Assembly (NCBI RefSeq): GCF_001665785.1 | Contig: NZ_LZSO01000028.1 | Span: 179,301-243,300 of the forward strand | Source of the DNA: Mycolicibacterium peregrinum | Lineage (GTDB): Bacteria; Actinomycetota; Actinomycetes; Mycobacteriales; Mycobacteriaceae | Direction: 5' to 3' | DNA length: 64,000 bases | Shown: positions 35,603-44,317 of the stretch, one piece after another | How the letters are laid out: each line of letters opens with the position of its first letter | How positions within the stretch are numbered: position 1 is the first letter of the stretch | Notes under the pieces: model-generated | The model's database searches: none | What the model was told of the DNA's origin: nothing | Seen by the model: the letters and a program-made list of their open reading frames with translations, nothing else | Position numbers and translations under genes: made by a program

Positions 35603-37009
35603 ATGAGCACTACGCCGCCGAAAACCAAGCACCGCGAGGTCGCCAGGTTGAGCCGGGTGCCGCTGCCCGTGGAAGCCGCCCGTATCGGTGCCACCGGTTG
35701 GCAGATCACCCGCACCGGGGTCCGCGTCGCCGCCAACATGTTCGGGCGCGGATCCCTGCAGCAGAAGATCGTCAAACAGGTACCGCAGGCCTTCTCCGAT
35801 CTCGGCCCCACCTACGTCAAGTTCGGCCAGATCATCGCGTCCAGCCCGGGCGCGTTCGGTGAGCCGCTGAGCCGCGAGTTCCGCGGACTGCTCGATCGGG
35901 TACCGCCGGCGAATGCCGAAGCTGTACACCAGCTCTTCAAAGAGGAGCTCGGCGACGAGCCCACGAAACTGTTCAAGAGTTTCGACGACAAGCCGTTCGC
36001 CTCGGCCTCGATCGCCCAGGTGCACTACGCCACGCTGCACAGCGGCGAGGAGGTGGTGGTCAAGATCCAGCGCCCGGGGATCCGTCGTCGCGTCGCCGCC
36101 GATCTGCAGATCCTCAAGCGCGGGGCGCAGCTGGTCGAGCTCGCCAAGCTGGGCCGGCGGCTGTCGGCCCAGGACGTGGTCGCCGACTTCGCCGACAACC
36201 TGGCCGAAGAGCTCGACTTCCGCCTGGAAGCCCAGTCGATGGACGCCTGGGTCTCGCACATGCATGCCTCCCCGCTGGGCGAGAACATCCGGGTCCCCCA
36301 GGTGTACTGGGACCTGACCAGCCAGCGGGTGCTGACCATGGAGCGGGTGACCGGGGTACGTATCGACGACGTCGCTGCGATCCGCAAGAAGGGGTTCGAC
36401 GGCACCGAGCTGGTCAAGGCCCTGCTGTTCAGTGTGTTCGAGGGTGGCCTCAAGCATGGCCTGTTCCACGGGGACCTGCACGCGGGCAACCTCTATGTCG
36501 ACGACGACGGCAAGATCGTGTTCTTCGACTTCGGCATCATGGGCCGCATCGACCCGCGCACCCGCTGGTTGTTGCGCGAGCTCGTGTTCGCCCTGCTGGT
36601 CAAGAAGGACCATGCCGCGGCGGGCAAGATCGTCGTGCTGATGGGGGCCGTGGGCACGGTGAAGCCCGAGGCGCAGGCCGCCAAGGACCTGGAGAAGTTC
36701 GCCACCCCACTGACGATGAAGTCGCTCGGCGACATGTCCTACGCCGAGATCGGCAAGCAGCTCTCGGCGCTGGCGGATGCCTACGATGTCAAGCTGCCCC
36801 GCGAGCTGGTGTTGATCGGCAAGCAGTTCCTCTACGTCGAGCGGTACATGAAGCTGCTGGCGCCGAAGTGGCAGATGATGAACGATCCCCAGCTCACCGG
36901 GTATTTCGCCAACTTCATGGTGGATATCAGCCGGGAACACGCCGACGAGCGCTCGCGCGAGGAGAATCCAGCCGGAGCGGGCGAAGACGGCGACGGGATC
37001 GAGGCCTGA
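35603..37009 (+). CDS. ABC1/UbiB-family atypical kinase
   Basis: This 468-residue protein is a UbiB-like (AarF/ADCK) protein, a family of atypical kinases or ATPases that support lipid-soluble cofactor metabolism. It shows the family's inhibitory KxGQ motif (KFGQ, residues 73-76), AxASIAQVH (ASASIAQVHYA), the ATP-binding VVVKIQRPG, the catalytic-loop HGDLHAGN and the metal-binding DFG (FFDFGIMG). No transmembrane C terminus is evident. It corresponds to Rv0647c and overlaps no bases with lipG, which starts directly at its stop (the A after TGA), so the two are co-translated. Confidence 0.93.
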   Translation: MSTTPPKTKHREVARLSRVPLPVEAARIGATGWQITRTGVRVAANMFGRGSLQQKIVKQVPQAFSDLGPTYVKFGQIIASSPGAFGEPLSREFRGLLDRVPPANAEAVHQLFKEELGDEPTKLFKSFDDKPFASASIAQVHYATLHSGEEVVVKIQRPGIRRRVAADLQILKRGAQLVELAKLGRRLSAQDVVADFADNLAEELDFRLEAQSMDAWVSHMHASPLGENIRVPQVYWDLTSQRVLTMERVTGVRIDDVAAIRKKGFDGTELVKALLFSVFEGGLKHGLFHGDLHAGNLYVDDDGKIVFFDFGIMGRIDPRTRWLLRELVFALLVKKDHAAAGKIVVLMGAVGTVKPEAQAAKDLEKFATPLTMKSLGDMSYAEIGKQLSALADAYDVKLPRELVLIGKQFLYVERYMKLLAPKWQMMNDPQLTGYFANFMVDISREHADERSREENPAGAGEDGDGIEA

Positions 37010-37936
37010 ATGGCCGGCATGAGGGTGCGATCCGGGTTCGCGAAGTCGCCGGCGGAATCCGGCGATGTCGACCTGTACTACGAGGACATGGGCGATCCGA
37101 ACGATCCGGCCGTGCTGCTGATCATGGGCCTCGGTGCGCAGATGCTGTTGTGGCGCACCGGTTTCTGCGAAAAGCTGGTGAATCAGGGGTTGCGGGTCAT
37201 CCGGTATGACAACCGCGACGTGGGCCTGTCCACCAAGTTGTCCGGCAGGCGGGTCGATTCCCCGCTGCCGCTGCGGATGGCCCGGTCGTTTCTGGGGCTT
37301 CGGAGTCCGTCGGTCTACACGCTCGAAGATGTGGCCGATGACGCTGCCGCCCTGCTCGATCACCTCAACATCGACACCGCCCACATCGTCGGCGGTTCGA
37401 TGGGCGGGATGATCGCCCAGGTGTTCGCCTCCCGTTACGCGCAGCGCACCAAGTCGCTGGCGGTGATCTTCTCCAGCAACAACCAGCCGCTGTTACCGCC
37501 GCCGGGCATCAAGCAGTTGCTGTCGGTGATCACGGGCCCGCCTGCCAATTCATCGCGAGACGCCATCATCGACAACGCCGTTCGGATCAGCCGGATCAAC
37601 GGCAGCCCCGGCTACCCGACTCCCGAGGCGGAGATTCGGGCCCAGGCCGCCGAACTGTACGACCGCGCCTATTACCCGGCCGGGATCGCCCGGCACTTCG
37701 ACGCCATTCTCGGCAGCGGCAGCCTGCGCCACCACGACAAGCGGATCAGTGTGCCGACCGTGGTAATCCATGGTCGCTCCGATCGGCTGATGCGCCCGTT
37801 CGGGGGCCGCGCGGTGGCGCGTGCGATCAGCGGCGCCCGTCTGGTGTTGATCGACGGTATGGGCCACGAGCTGCCTGAACCGGTGTGGGACGAGATCGTC
37901 GGCGAGCTGAAGACGAACTTCGCGAGTTCCGCCTGA
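37010..37936 (+). CDS. lipG: Alpha/beta hydrolase (LipG-like esterase)
   Basis: The 308-residue product is an alpha/beta hydrolase with the nucleophile elbow GGSMGG (Ser130), the oxyanion segment MGLGAQMLLW, a late DGMGHELPEP with the catalytic His and a GRSDRLMRPFGG loop that supplies the Asp. It likely hydrolyses a lipid or thioester. No signal peptide is present. Its ATG starts right after the stop of the UbiB-like gene (TGA then ATG). It corresponds to Rv0646c, LipG, which in M. tuberculosis lies beside the mmaA genes, as here. Physiological substrate is unproven. Confidence 0.87.
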   Translation: MAGMRVRSGFAKSPAESGDVDLYYEDMGDPNDPAVLLIMGLGAQMLLWRTGFCEKLVNQGLRVIRYDNRDVGLSTKLSGRRVDSPLPLRMARSFLGLRSPSVYTLEDVADDAAALLDHLNIDTAHIVGGSMGGMIAQVFASRYAQRTKSLAVIFSSNNQPLLPPPGIKQLLSVITGPPANSSRDAIIDNAVRISRINGSPGYPTPEAEIRAQAAELYDRAYYPAGIARHFDAILGSGSLRHHDKRISVPTVVIHGRSDRLMRPFGGRAVARAISGARLVLIDGMGHELPEPVWDEIVGELKTNFASSA

Positions 37937-38094
37937 TACCTGCATCTGCAACGTTAATTCGTTTGCCAGTGCGGGAAAGCTCGGTAGCTGGCCGTGCCCG
38001 CTCTACTGTTTTTACAGCAGTCTGGGGGGGCGGCTAGGTCAAGACGTGGCTTAGTGCGGCTCTCGCCAGTCCGTCTTCTTTCGTTAGGCGCCGC

Positions 38095-38973
38095 ATGGCA
38101 CAACGGCCGGCTCATCTGAAACCCCACTTCGACGACGTACAGGCTCACTACGACCTGTCTGACGATTTCTTCGCCCTGTTCCTGGATCCGACCCGGACGT
38201 ACAGCTGCGCGTACTTCGAACGCGACGACATGACGCTCGAAGAAGCCCAGCGCGCCAAGATCGACCTGGCGCTGGGCAAGCTCGAACTACAGCCGGGAAT
38301 GACCCTGCTCGACGTGGGGTGCGGCTGGGGCGCAACGATGATGCGCGCGATCGAGCGCTACGACGTCAACGTCGTGGGCCTGACCCTGAGCCGCAACCAG
38401 GCCGCTCACGTCCAGACGCTGTTCGACGGCTCCGACTCCCCCCGTTCCAAACGGGTGCTATTGGCCGGATGGGAGGAGTTCGACGAGCCGGTGGACCGGA
38501 TCGTGTCGATCGGGGCGTTCGAGCATTTCGGACCCGACCGCTATGCGGACTTCTTCCGCTTCACCCATCATGTTCTGCCGGACGACGGGGTGATGCTGCT
38601 GCACACCATCACCGGTATGCACCCCCGAGACGCTCACGAACGAGGCATCCCGCTCACCTTCGAGCTGGCCAAGTTCATCAAGTTCATTCTCACCGAGATC
38701 TTCCCGGGCGGGCGGCTGCCCACGGTCGAGATGGTCGAGGAGCACGCGCAGCGGGGATCGTTCACCCTGACGCGTCGGCAATCGTTGCAGGAGCACTACG
38801 CGCGAACGCTCGACCTCTGGGCAGCCAATCTGGAGGCCCACCGCGATGAGGCCGTCCGGACCCAGTCGCAGGAGGTCTACGACCGCTACATGCGCTACCT
38901 CACGGGCTGCGCCAATCTGTTCCGCGTCGGCTACACCGACGTCAACCAGTTCACCCTGCATGTCGCCGGCTGA
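38095..38973 (+). CDS. Mycolic acid methyltransferase (CmaA/MmaA family), copy 1
   Basis: This SAM-dependent enzyme modifies the double bond of meromycolate on its acyl carrier protein, producing cyclopropane, methyl or hydroxyl groups. The 292-residue protein has the SAM motif LLDVGCGWG (residues 71-79), VNVVGLTLSRNQ, and the catalytic-site phrase DRIVSIGAFEHFG (conserved Glu that binds bicarbonate in this family), ending DVNQFTLH. The N-terminal part resembles MmaA4 (FDDVQAHYDLSDDFFALFLDPTRTYSCAYFE), but other parts resemble UmaA/MmaA1, so I give no symbol. A 158-base intergenic region separates it from lipG; the paralogue at 39158 follows. Confidence 0.9.
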   Translation: MAQRPAHLKPHFDDVQAHYDLSDDFFALFLDPTRTYSCAYFERDDMTLEEAQRAKIDLALGKLELQPGMTLLDVGCGWGATMMRAIERYDVNVVGLTLSRNQAAHVQTLFDGSDSPRSKRVLLAGWEEFDEPVDRIVSIGAFEHFGPDRYADFFRFTHHVLPDDGVMLLHTITGMHPRDAHERGIPLTFELAKFIKFILTEIFPGGRLPTVEMVEEHAQRGSFTLTRRQSLQEHYARTLDLWAANLEAHRDEAVRTQSQEVYDRYMRYLTGCANLFRVGYTDVNQFTLHVAG

Positions 38974-39157
38974 TTTCCTTCGCCACCGAAGCACGACCGA
39001 TGCATTACCGCAGGCAACGCCGAAAAAATGACAGTGCTCCCCGAAAATTTTATTTGCCAAGGCAATTCATTGACGGCGATGCCAACATGGCGTCGGGCTG
39101 CGCCTACGGTACTCTGAGATTCGCGGGGAGAACTCTACAGCTTGGAGCATATCGAAT

Positions 39158-40018
39158 ATGTCCAAATTGACACCGAAATATGAAGAACTGCAGTCGATCT
39201 ACGACATTTCCAACGAATTCTACGAACTCTTTCTAGGCCCCACCATGGGCTATACGTGCGGCTATTTCGAGCGCGACGACATGACCGGCGATGAAGCCCA
39301 GATCGCCAAGTTCGATCTGGCACTGGGCAAACTGGGCCTGGAACCGGGGATGACGCTGCTCGACGTCGGCTGCGGCTGGGGTGCCGGCATGGCGCGCGCG
39401 ATCGAGAAGTACGACGTCAACGTCATCGGCCTGACGTTGAGCGGTGAGCAGCGTGAATACGCCATCGAGAAGCTCGCCAAGATTCCCACCGAGCGCAACG
39501 TCGAGGTTCGGCTCCAAGGCTGGGAAGAGTTCAACGACAAAGTCGACCGCATCGTATCGATCGGCGCTTTCGAACATTTCGGATTCGAGCGGTATCCGGC
39601 GTTCTTCGAGACGGCCTATAACGCGCTGCCCGACGACGGCGTCATGTTGCTGCACAACATCACCGGATTCGATCTTCGGCAGGGCCAGAAACTCGGGCTG
39701 CACATGACGTTCGAAGATGCCCGGTTCGCGCGGTTCATCATGACCGAGATCTTCCCCGGCGGACGGCTGCCCTCGGTGTCGATGGAGGAAGAGAAGGCGA
39801 AGGAAGCCGGCTTCACCGTGGCCAGGATTCATGAGATCGGCCCGCACTACGTCCGGACGCTCAAGATCTGGGCCGACGCGCTCGAGGCCCACAAGGACGA
39901 GGCCATCGCGATCCAGGGCCAAGAGGTTTACGACCGCTACGACAAGTACCTCAACGGCTGCCAGAAATACTTCGCCTCCGGCCACATCAGCGTGCATCAG
40001 TTCACGCTGCAGAAGTAA
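39158..40018 (+). CDS. Mycolic acid methyltransferase (CmaA/MmaA family), copy 2
   Basis: The 286-residue paralogue has the same fold: LLDVGCGWG at residues 67-75, VNVIGLTLSGEQ, DRIVSIGAFEHFG and a closing HQFTLQK. It differs in TYTCGYFERDDMTGDEAQ-like residues at the front (GYTCGYF) and in the lid region (FEDARFARFIMTEIFPGGRLP), so the two likely act on different positions or produce different groups on mycolates. It has a separate 184-base upstream region with a TTGGAG ribosome site 9 bases before the ATG, and therefore probably its own promoter. M. tuberculosis carries four such genes at this locus; this window has two. Confidence 0.9.
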   Translation: MSKLTPKYEELQSIYDISNEFYELFLGPTMGYTCGYFERDDMTGDEAQIAKFDLALGKLGLEPGMTLLDVGCGWGAGMARAIEKYDVNVIGLTLSGEQREYAIEKLAKIPTERNVEVRLQGWEEFNDKVDRIVSIGAFEHFGFERYPAFFETAYNALPDDGVMLLHNITGFDLRQGQKLGLHMTFEDARFARFIMTEIFPGGRLPSVSMEEEKAKEAGFTVARIHEIGPHYVRTLKIWADALEAHKDEAIAIQGQEVYDRYDKYLNGCQKYFASGHISVHQFTLQK

Positions 40019-40116
40019 CCGCCGAAATATCTCGGTGGACTGTCGGATCCCAGCAGCCTCGTTCGTCGGATAGGTAGAGAGTGGAACAGAGGGTTCCCAC
40101 TCGCTGACGCCGGGAG

Positions 40117-40818
40117 ATGACGATGCATTACTTCGCTTTACTGATCAGCCAGGACGTCGAACTCGCCCCCGAGCAGCGGGCCGAGGGCATGGCAGCCTTC
40201 CAGGCTTTTCACGCCAAGGCCGGGTCCGCGATCCGGGCCGGCGACGCACTGGACCGGGCGGCGACCGCCACCCGCATCACCGGTGGCCCGGACAACCCGA
40301 CGGTCACCGACGGCCCGTACGCCGAGGGTGCAGAGGTGGCGTGCGGCTACTACGTGTTGGAGGCCGAGAATCTCGACGAGGCCCTGGCGCTGGCCCGCGA
40401 CATCCCGGTCGCACAGTTCGGTGCGGTCGAGGTGTGGCCGATGGTCCATTGGCAGGCGCCCGAGCAGCCGTTGGGCAACGATTGGCTGGCACTGCTGCTT
40501 GAGCGTCCGGAGGACGTCAACACGCCGGGCACCGACGAGTGGAACCGGCAGGCCGGCCGGCATGTCGAACTCGCCAACACGATCGGCGACAAGACGCTTG
40601 CCGGTGCGCCGCTGCATCCGCCGTCCACCGCGACGACCGTGCGCGTGCGTGACGGCGAGGTGACGCTCACCGACGGCCCGTACGCCGAGGGCGCCGAGGT
40701 GGCCAACGGCTTCTACGTGCTGCGTGCCTCCGATCGTGACGAGGCGGTCAAGCTGGCGTCGATGATTCCGGCGTCGGCCATCGAGGTCCGTCAGCTGTCG
40801 GCCGTCTCGGGCCTGTAG
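40117..40818 (+). CDS. Tandem YCII (DGPF-type) domain protein
   Basis: This 233-residue protein is two YCII-related domains in a row. Each starts with a short beta strand and carries the family motif DGPYAEGAEV (first at residues 65-74, second in the C-terminal half), followed by GYYVL or GFYVL. DGPF/YCII proteins are commonly encoded next to ECF42-type sigma factors and have no established activity. Here the sigma factor gene follows after only 6 bases. It seems to be a gene fusion or duplication of the usual single-domain form. Confidence 0.9.
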   Translation: MTMHYFALLISQDVELAPEQRAEGMAAFQAFHAKAGSAIRAGDALDRAATATRITGGPDNPTVTDGPYAEGAEVACGYYVLEAENLDEALALARDIPVAQFGAVEVWPMVHWQAPEQPLGNDWLALLLERPEDVNTPGTDEWNRQAGRHVELANTIGDKTLAGAPLHPPSTATTVRVRDGEVTLTDGPYAEGAEVANGFYVLRASDRDEAVKLASMIPASAIEVRQLSAVSGL

Positions 40819-40824
40819 TCCTCG

Positions 40825-42072
40825 GTGACCCAGCTGGACGGCGTCTTTCGGCGCGAGTGGGGCCCGGTGGTGGCCACCATCGCACGTTGGTCGGGTGACC
40901 TCACCGTGGCCGAGGACGCCGTCCAGGAGGCCTGCGCACAGGCTGTGCAGACATGGTCTGCCGACGGTGTGCCCGCCAATCCCGGCGCATGGTTGACGAC
41001 GGTGGCTCGCAATCGGGCCCTGGATCGTCTGCGACGTGAATCTGCCCGTGCCGGAAAGGAACTCGCAGCGGTGTACGAGCACATGGGCGCGGCCGACGGC
41101 GGGGGCGCCGAGCTGCAGCCGGTGCGCGATGACGAGCTGCGGATGATGTTCACCTGCGCTCACCCCGCGCTGGACCGGAGCTCGCAGCTGGCCCTGACCC
41201 TGCGGCTGATCTCCGGTCTCACCGTCACCGAGATCGCCCGGGCCCTGCTGCAGTCCGAGGCCGCTGTGGGGCAACGAATCACCAGGGCCAAGAACAAGAT
41301 TCGTCAAGCGAACATCCCATTGCGGGTGCCGCCGCCGGAGCTTCTGGGTGAGCGGACGCCGCACGTCCTCGGCTGCATCTATTCGGTGTTCACCGAGGGC
41401 TACTGGTCGACCGGCGGGCCCTCGGCCATCCGTGACGATCTGTGCGATGAGGGTGTGCGGCTCGCGGGCGAACTGTGCGCGTTGATGCCGGGCAATCGCG
41501 ACGCCCATGCGCTCGCCGCGCTTGTGCTGCTGCATGATTCACGCCGACGCACCCGGGTGGGCGAGGACGGCGCGCTGATACCGCTGGACGAGCAGGACCG
41601 CAGCCACTGGGATCGCGGCCGCATCGCAAGGGGACTGGAACAGCTGCGCCTTGCCGACGGTGCGGCCGGCACCTATCTTCCGCAGGCGGTGATCGCGGCG
41701 CTGCATGCCACAGCGCCCACCTGGCAGCTCACCGACTGGGACACCATCTGCCTGGCCTACGACCAATTGGCGGCGATGACGGACTCGCCTGTCGTGCGTG
41801 CCAATCGTGCACTCGCCGTTGGCTTTCGGGACGGGTTCGAAGCCGGACTGGCCGCACTCGACGAGGTCGCCGACGATCCACGGCTGGCGCGGACGAACGC
41901 CGTGGCGCCGATCCGGGCGGACCTGCTGCGCCGCGCCGGCCGCCTCGGCGAGGCTCAGCGCTGGTACCGCGTCGCCCTCGAAGGCGAAGGCGCGGCGTCC
42001 GAGCCGGCGCGAGCGTTCCTGCGTCGCCGTTTCGCCGAGTGCGCCCTAGAAACGCCGAATGGCCAGTTATGA
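40825..42072 (+). CDS. ECF42-type RNA polymerase sigma factor
   Basis: The GTG at 40825 starts a 415-residue sigma factor. Region 2 is near the N terminus (LTVAEDAVQEACAQAVQTW, then PANPGAWLTTVARNRALDRLRRE) and region 4 follows at about residues 125-165 (LALTLRLISGLTVTEIARALLQSEAAVGQRITRAKNKIR). The remaining 240 residues form a long TPR-like C-terminal domain with the YSVFTEGYWST motif, the hallmark of ECF42 sigma factors. No anti-sigma factor is adjacent; in this group activity is thought to be set by the C-terminal extension and the co-encoded DGPF/YCII protein. It follows the YCII gene by 6 bases and is convergent with rplA. Confidence 0.9.
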   Translation: MTQLDGVFRREWGPVVATIARWSGDLTVAEDAVQEACAQAVQTWSADGVPANPGAWLTTVARNRALDRLRRESARAGKELAAVYEHMGAADGGGAELQPVRDDELRMMFTCAHPALDRSSQLALTLRLISGLTVTEIARALLQSEAAVGQRITRAKNKIRQANIPLRVPPPELLGERTPHVLGCIYSVFTEGYWSTGGPSAIRDDLCDEGVRLAGELCALMPGNRDAHALAALVLLHDSRRRTRVGEDGALIPLDEQDRSHWDRGRIARGLEQLRLADGAAGTYLPQAVIAALHATAPTWQLTDWDTICLAYDQLAAMTDSPVVRANRALAVGFRDGFEAGLAALDEVADDPRLARTNAVAPIRADLLRRAGRLGEAQRWYRVALEGEGAASEPARAFLRRRFAECALETPNGQL

Positions 42073-42107
42073 CACGCGATTCAGAGAATCTTGTGCCGTA
42101 ACTGGCC
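42061..42107. terminator. Nested inverted repeat between sigma factor gene and rplA
   Basis: GGCCAGTTA (42061-42069) pairs perfectly with TAACTGGCC (42099-42107), and inside lies GATTC, AGA, GAATC. The outer arm includes the end of the sigma factor gene and the structure sits 48 bases beyond the rplA stop. It lacks a clear T-run, so it may act as a bidirectional terminator or as a transcript-end stem. Confidence 0.5.
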
Positions 42108-42155
42108 ACTGGACAGACGGATTACGCCGCTACGCCGATGGTCGGCTCCGCTGCG

Positions 42156-42863
42156 CTACGCCTCCGTGAAGTTCCGGGTCACCGACGGGTCGACCGGGAT
42201 ACCCGGGCCCGTGGTGGTGGAGACGGTCACCTTCTTGAGGTAACGGCCCTTCGAGGACGACGGCTTGGCACGCAGCACCTCGTCGAGGGCGGCGCCGTAG
42301 TTCTCGGCCAGCTTGGCCTCGTCGAAGGACGCCTTGCCGATCACGAAGTGCAGGTTGGCCTGCTTGTCGACACGGAAGTTGATCTTGCCGCCCTTGATGT
42401 CGGCCACAGCCTTGGTGACATCGGGGGTGACGGTGCCGGTCTTGGGGTTCGGCATCAGACCGCGCGGGCCCAGCACGCGGGCGATCTTTCCGACCTTGGC
42501 CATCTGATCCGGGGTGGCGATCGCGGCGTCGAAGTCCAGGAAACCGCCCTGGATCTTCTCGATCAGGTCGTCGCTGCCGACGACGTCGGCGCCGGCGGCC
42601 AGCGCCTGCTCAGCCTTCTCGCCAACGGCGAACACGGCGACGCGGGCGGTCTTACCGGTGCCGTGCGGCAGGTTGACGGTGCCGCGGACCATCTGGTCAG
42701 CCTTGCGGGGGTCGACGCCGAGGCGGATGGCGACCTCGACGGTGGCGTCCTGCTTCTTGGAGGAGGTCTCCTTGGCCAGCTTCGCGGCCTCAAGCGGGGT
42801 GTAGAGCTTGTCCCGGTCGACCTTCTCCGCGGCTTCGCGGTATGCCTTGCTGCTCTTGCTCAT
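42156..42863 (-). CDS. rplA: 50S ribosomal protein L1
   Basis: L1 forms the mobile stalk near the ribosomal E site and binds 23S rRNA. The 235-residue protein is full length, with KLYTPLEAAKLAKETSSKKQDATVEVAIRLGVDPRKADQMVRGTVNLPHGTGK at the start, the GPRGLMPNPKTGTVT motif in the second domain, and the GKINFRVDKQANLHFVIGKASF segment. It follows rplK by 70 bases as the last gene of the secE-nusG-rplK-rplA series. L1 often represses its own operon by binding the mRNA leader; the region before rplK or rplA might hold the site, but I cannot point to it. Confidence 0.98.
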   Translation of the reverse strand: MSKSSKAYREAAEKVDRDKLYTPLEAAKLAKETSSKKQDATVEVAIRLGVDPRKADQMVRGTVNLPHGTGKTARVAVFAVGEKAEQALAAGADVVGSDDLIEKIQGGFLDFDAAIATPDQMAKVGKIARVLGPRGLMPNPKTGTVTPDVTKAVADIKGGKINFRVDKQANLHFVIGKASFDEAKLAENYGAALDEVLRAKPSSSKGRYLKKVTVSTTTGPGIPVDPSVTRNFTEA

Positions 42864-42933
42864 TGAAAATCCAATCGTGTTCTTGGAGTCGTGGTGCGGG
42901 CCGATGCCAGCCCTCCCACTGGGATCCGCTTCG

Positions 42934-43362
42934 CTATTCGACCGTGATGCCCATGGAGCGGGCAGTACCGGCGATGATCTTCGACGCGGCGTCGATGTCG
43001 TTGGCGTTGAGATCGGCCTTCTTGGTCTCAGCGATCTCGCGCACCTGATCCCAGGTCACCTTGGCGACCTTGGTCTTGTGCGGCTCGCCCGAGCCCTTCT
43101 GCACACCGGCTGCCTTGAGCAGCAGCTTGGCGGCGGGCGGGGTCTTCAGTGCGAAAGTGAAGCTGCGGTCCTCGTAGACGGTGATCTCCACGGGGATGAC
43201 GTTCCCGCGCTGCGACTCGGTCGCGGCGTTGTACGCCTTGCAGAACTCCATGATGTTGACGCCGTGCTGGCCAAGCGCAGGACCGACCGGCGGGGCGGGG
43301 TTGGCCTGCCCGGCCTGGATCTGCAGCTTGATGAGCCCGGCGACCTTCTTCTTCGGGGCCAT
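42934..43362 (-). CDS. rplK: 50S ribosomal protein L11
   Basis: L11 sits at the GTPase-associated centre. The 142-residue product has the conserved N-terminal domain (LIKLQIQAGQANPAPPVGPALGQHGVNIMEFCKAYN) with the Pro-rich stretch near which thiostrepton-resistance mutations occur in other species, and a C-terminal RNA-binding domain with KVTWDQVREIAETKKADLNANDIDAASKIIAGTARSMGI. It follows nusG by 70 bases on the minus strand. Nothing unusual is seen in the sequence. Confidence 0.98.
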   Translation of the reverse strand: MAPKKKVAGLIKLQIQAGQANPAPPVGPALGQHGVNIMEFCKAYNAATESQRGNVIPVEITVYEDRSFTFALKTPPAAKLLLKAAGVQKGSGEPHKTKVAKVTWDQVREIAETKKADLNANDIDAASKIIAGTARSMGITVE

Positions 43363-43432
43363 GCTTCTGGTGTTCCTTTACTTGCTCATCCAAGGGCGCG
43401 TAAACGCCCGTTGTTTCTAGCCGCTGTGGCGA

Positions 43433-44290
43433 CTAAATCTTGGAGACCTGGTTGAAGGTCAGTTCGACCGGAGTCTCGCGGCCGAAGATGGAGACCAGCA
43501 CCTTGAGCTTCTGCTGCTCGGCGTTGACCTCGCTGATCGAGGCGGGCAGCGTCGCGAACGGGCCGTCCATGACGGTGACGGACTCGCCGACCTCGAAATC
43601 GACCAGGATCTCGGGCCGTTCCAAGGTGGCCTCGGTGCTGGCACCGGGGGTGGCGGCGGCACTGGACTTGGCGGGCTTCTTGGCCGCGCCCTGCGGCAGC
43701 AGGAACTTCACCACGTCGTTCAGCGACAGCGGGGACGGACGCGACGTGGCGCCGACGAAGCCGGTGACGCCGGGGGTGTTGCGCACCGCGCCCCACGACT
43801 CGTCGTTGAGCTCCATGCGGACCAGGATGTAGCCGGGCAGCACCTTGCGGTTGACCTGCTTGCGCTGGCCGTTCTTGATCTCGGTGACCTCTTCGGTGGG
43901 CACCTCGACCTGGAAGATGTAGTCGCCGACGTCCAGGTTCTGCACGCGGGTCTCGAGGTTGGCCTTCACCTTGTTCTCGTAACCGGCATACGAGTGGATG
44001 ACGTACCAGTCGCCGGGCTTGAGGCGCAGCTCCTTCTTGAGCGCGACTGCCGGGTCCTCGTCTTCGTCGACCGCAGGCGCCTCTTCGGCGGCTTCGTCGG
44101 CCGGAGCCTCTTCGGCTTCGTCGACCGAATCGGTCTCGTCGACCGAATCGGTCTCGTCGACCGAATCGGTCTCGTCGACCGAGTCGGCCGCTACAGCCTC
44201 TTGGCCCTCAGCCGAATCATCGGTTTGCGACTCGACGCCGTCGACGTCAACGGTCTCGGCAACGGTCTCGTCGCCGTCGAACGTGGTCAC
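43433..44290 (-). CDS. nusG: Transcription elongation factor NusG with repeat-expanded acidic N terminus
   Basis: NusG links RNA polymerase to ribosomes and Rho. The C-terminal 200 residues contain the NGN domain (WYVIHSYAGYENKVKANLETRVQN, VNRKVLPGYILVRMELNDESWGAVRNTPGVTGFVG) and the KOW domain (FEVGESVTVMDGPFATLPASISEVN). The protein is 285 residues, longer than M. tuberculosis NusG (238). The difference lies in an acidic N-terminal extension of about 80 residues that includes an in-frame 18-bp repeat encoding SVDETD about four times. It follows secE by 27 bases and precedes rplK. Confidence 0.96.
   Translation of the reverse strand: MTTFDGDETVAETVDVDGVESQTDDSAEGQEAVAADSVDETDSVDETDSVDETDSVDEAEEAPADEAAEEAPAVDEDEDPAVALKKELRLKPGDWYVIHSYAGYENKVKANLETRVQNLDVGDYIFQVEVPTEEVTEIKNGQRKQVNRKVLPGYILVRMELNDESWGAVRNTPGVTGFVGATSRPSPLSLNDVVKFLLPQGAAKKPAKSSAAATPGASTEATLERPEILVDFEVGESVTVMDGPFATLPASISEVNAEQQKLKVLVSIFGRETPVELTFNQVSKI
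44120..44189. repeat. 18-bp minisatellite inside nusG
   Basis: The unit GTCGACCGAATCGGTCTC (plus-strand reading) is repeated exactly at 44120, 44138 and 44156, with a diverged partial fourth copy from 44174. On the coding strand it adds hexapeptides DSVDET to the acidic N terminus of NusG. Exact repeats within a gene invite copy-number change between strains. Confidence 0.95.
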
Positions 44291-44317
44291 GTTGTCAGTC
44301 CTCTCTCAAATTCCGGA

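Noticed and set aside
44120..44189. CRISPR-like spaced repeats
   Set aside because: The repeats are contiguous, in frame in nusG and have no spacers; they are a coding minisatellite.
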